Source: Thermoanaerobaculales bacterium (GTDB taxonomy: Bacteria; Acidobacteriota; Thermoanaerobaculia; Thermoanaerobaculales; Sulfomarinibacteraceae). From it: DNA of 6,763 bases. Shown here in pieces: positions 6,454 to 6,763 of this stretch. The DNA lies in assembly GCA_029938595.1 (NCBI GenBank), contig JAOZUP010000226.1, forward strand, positions 1 through 6,763, read 5' to 3'. The notes below the pieces were generated by a model, which did no database searches, was not told where the DNA came from, and worked only from the letters and a program-made list of their open reading frames with translations. Position numbers and translations under genes: made by a program. Numbering within the stretch: position 1 is the first letter of the stretch; each line of letters begins with the position of its first letter.

Positions 6454-6460
6454 CCCCTCC
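6454..6460 (-). promoter_or_regulatory. Strong ribosome binding site of hypC
   Basis: On the minus strand this reads GGAGGGG, six bases before the ATG of hypC. It decides the start in favour of the ATG giving MCLAIP over the upstream TTG, which would directly abut the site. Confidence 0.7.
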
Positions 6461-6500
6461 CTCTCGAACGGCGACCGCCAAGCGGACCACCGGTTTTGTC

Positions 6501-6530
6501 GCCCCTATATCCTACAGGGGCCACCGCCAA
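6501..6530 (-). promoter_or_regulatory. Candidate promoter with palindromic operator upstream of hypC
   Basis: A perfect inverted repeat, GCCCCT (6501-6506) and AGGGGC (6516-6521), has a 9-base AT-rich spacer. On the minus strand a weak -35-like TTGGCG (6525-6530) lies 15 bases before a -10-like TATAGG (6504-6509), so the palindrome would overlap the -10. Each box matches the sigma-70 consensus at four of six positions, and no sigma-54 site (TGGCAC-N5-TTGC) was seen. It could be a promoter with a repressor site, or only a small hairpin in the leader. Confidence 0.25.
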
Positions 6531-6563
6531 TTTTCGTTTGAACGTCCCGCCCACGGACTTTTG

Positions 6564-6678
6564 AACCGCAAAGACGCCAAGAACGCAAAGGCCGCGCGCA
6601 CCCATCGCAAACACGAAGACACAAAGACACGAAGCATCGCAAGGCAAGTTGCCCGCAGATAACGCAGATAACGCAGAT
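6564..6678. repeat. Cluster of short purine-rich degenerate tandem repeats
   Basis: Three repeat blocks lie side by side: AACCGCAAAGACGCCAAG and its continuation to 6591 (unit about CGCAAAGA/CGCCAAGA), ACACGAAGACACAAAGACAC with continuation to 6634 (unit about ACACAAAG), and CGCAGATAACGCAGATAA plus CGCAGAT (6654-6678; a 9-base unit repeated 2.8 times). I recognise this style from intergenic DNA of many unrelated bacterial genomes. No repeat-spacer pattern as in CRISPR is present. Open frames through it give low-complexity translations and are not genes. Confidence 0.6.
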
Positions 6679-6708
6679 GGCTTTCCGCGAAACTCGAGCA
6701 CGTGGCGA

Positions 6709-6743
6709 GGTCCTCGGCCGTCGTCGAACGACGCCCCAGGACC
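6709..6743. repeat. Very stable hairpin at the right edge of the window
   Basis: Arms 6709-6724 and 6728-6743 pair at 14 of 16 positions around a 3-base loop: GGTCCT with AGGACC outside, a central GG with CC, and CGTCGT with ACGACG inside. There is no T-tract on either side. It could be a terminator-like end of a gene beyond the window, an extragenic palindrome, or a structured RNA part. A short plus-strand open frame across it (from 6677 to the window end) has no ribosome binding site. Confidence 0.5.
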
Positions 6744-6763
6744 GCTGGGCCCGGCCCCGGGGC

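Noticed and set aside
6420..6701. Minus-strand open frame of 93 codons over the hypC leader
   Set aside because: It is largely a translation of the tandem repeats, overlaps the hypC start in another frame, and has no ribosome binding site.
6677..6763. Possible start of a plus-strand gene running off the right edge
   Set aside because: There are only 29 open codons, no ribosome binding site, an Arg-rich translation, and the frame crosses a strong hairpin. It cannot be supported without more sequence.

Overview
The window is high-GC bacterial DNA. The proteins are rich in Ala, Arg, Gly and Leu, GTG starts occur, and the intergenic spaces carry palindromes and short tandem repeats. The organism cannot be named from this sequence. 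The gene styles and the GATAGC-type and CGCAGATAA-type intergenic repeats remind me of environmental Acidobacteriota (Thermoanaerobaculia-like) or deltaproteobacterial genomes, but that is recall, not proof.

Left part (1-1926): after a palindrome-rich stretch (about 1-173) come two small kinase-fold proteins, one on each strand. They are divergent and their start codons are only 16 bp apart. They are clearly paralogous to each other and resemble the lipopolysaccharide-kinase/RIO-like branch of the kinase superfamily. A 342-bp non-coding stretch (1585-1926) follows between convergent genes. It holds a possible terminator and two nested inverted repeats, the inner one built from GATAGC hexamers.

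Right part (1927-6447): five minus-strand genes read right to left in the order hypC, hypD, hypE, a His-rich NicO/UreH-like metal transporter, and rmuC. HypC, HypD and HypE are the core machinery that builds the Fe(CN)2CO group of [NiFe] hydrogenases. The first four genes overlap at their stop and start codons (GTGA, ATGA, TGATG), so they form one translationally coupled unit. The transporter's place in that unit suggests that it moves nickel for the same enzyme. RmuC, a membrane-anchored coiled-coil protein with a nuclease-like fold, follows 57 bp later and may be read through or independent. No hydrogenase structural gene and no hypA, hypB or hypF is present in the window.

Right edge (6448-6763): the hypC leader has a strong Shine-Dalgarno site and a GCCCCT-N9-AGGGGC palindrome next to a weak promoter-like sequence. 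Beyond it lie purine-rich tandem repeats and a very stable hairpin (6709-6743). No gene can be supported there.

The most notable points are the coupling of a His-loop transporter to hypCDE, the divergent pair of minimal kinases with different catalytic loops, and the layered palindromic and tandem repeats in every intergenic gap longer than about 150 bp. I found no clear evidence of a wholly new system.
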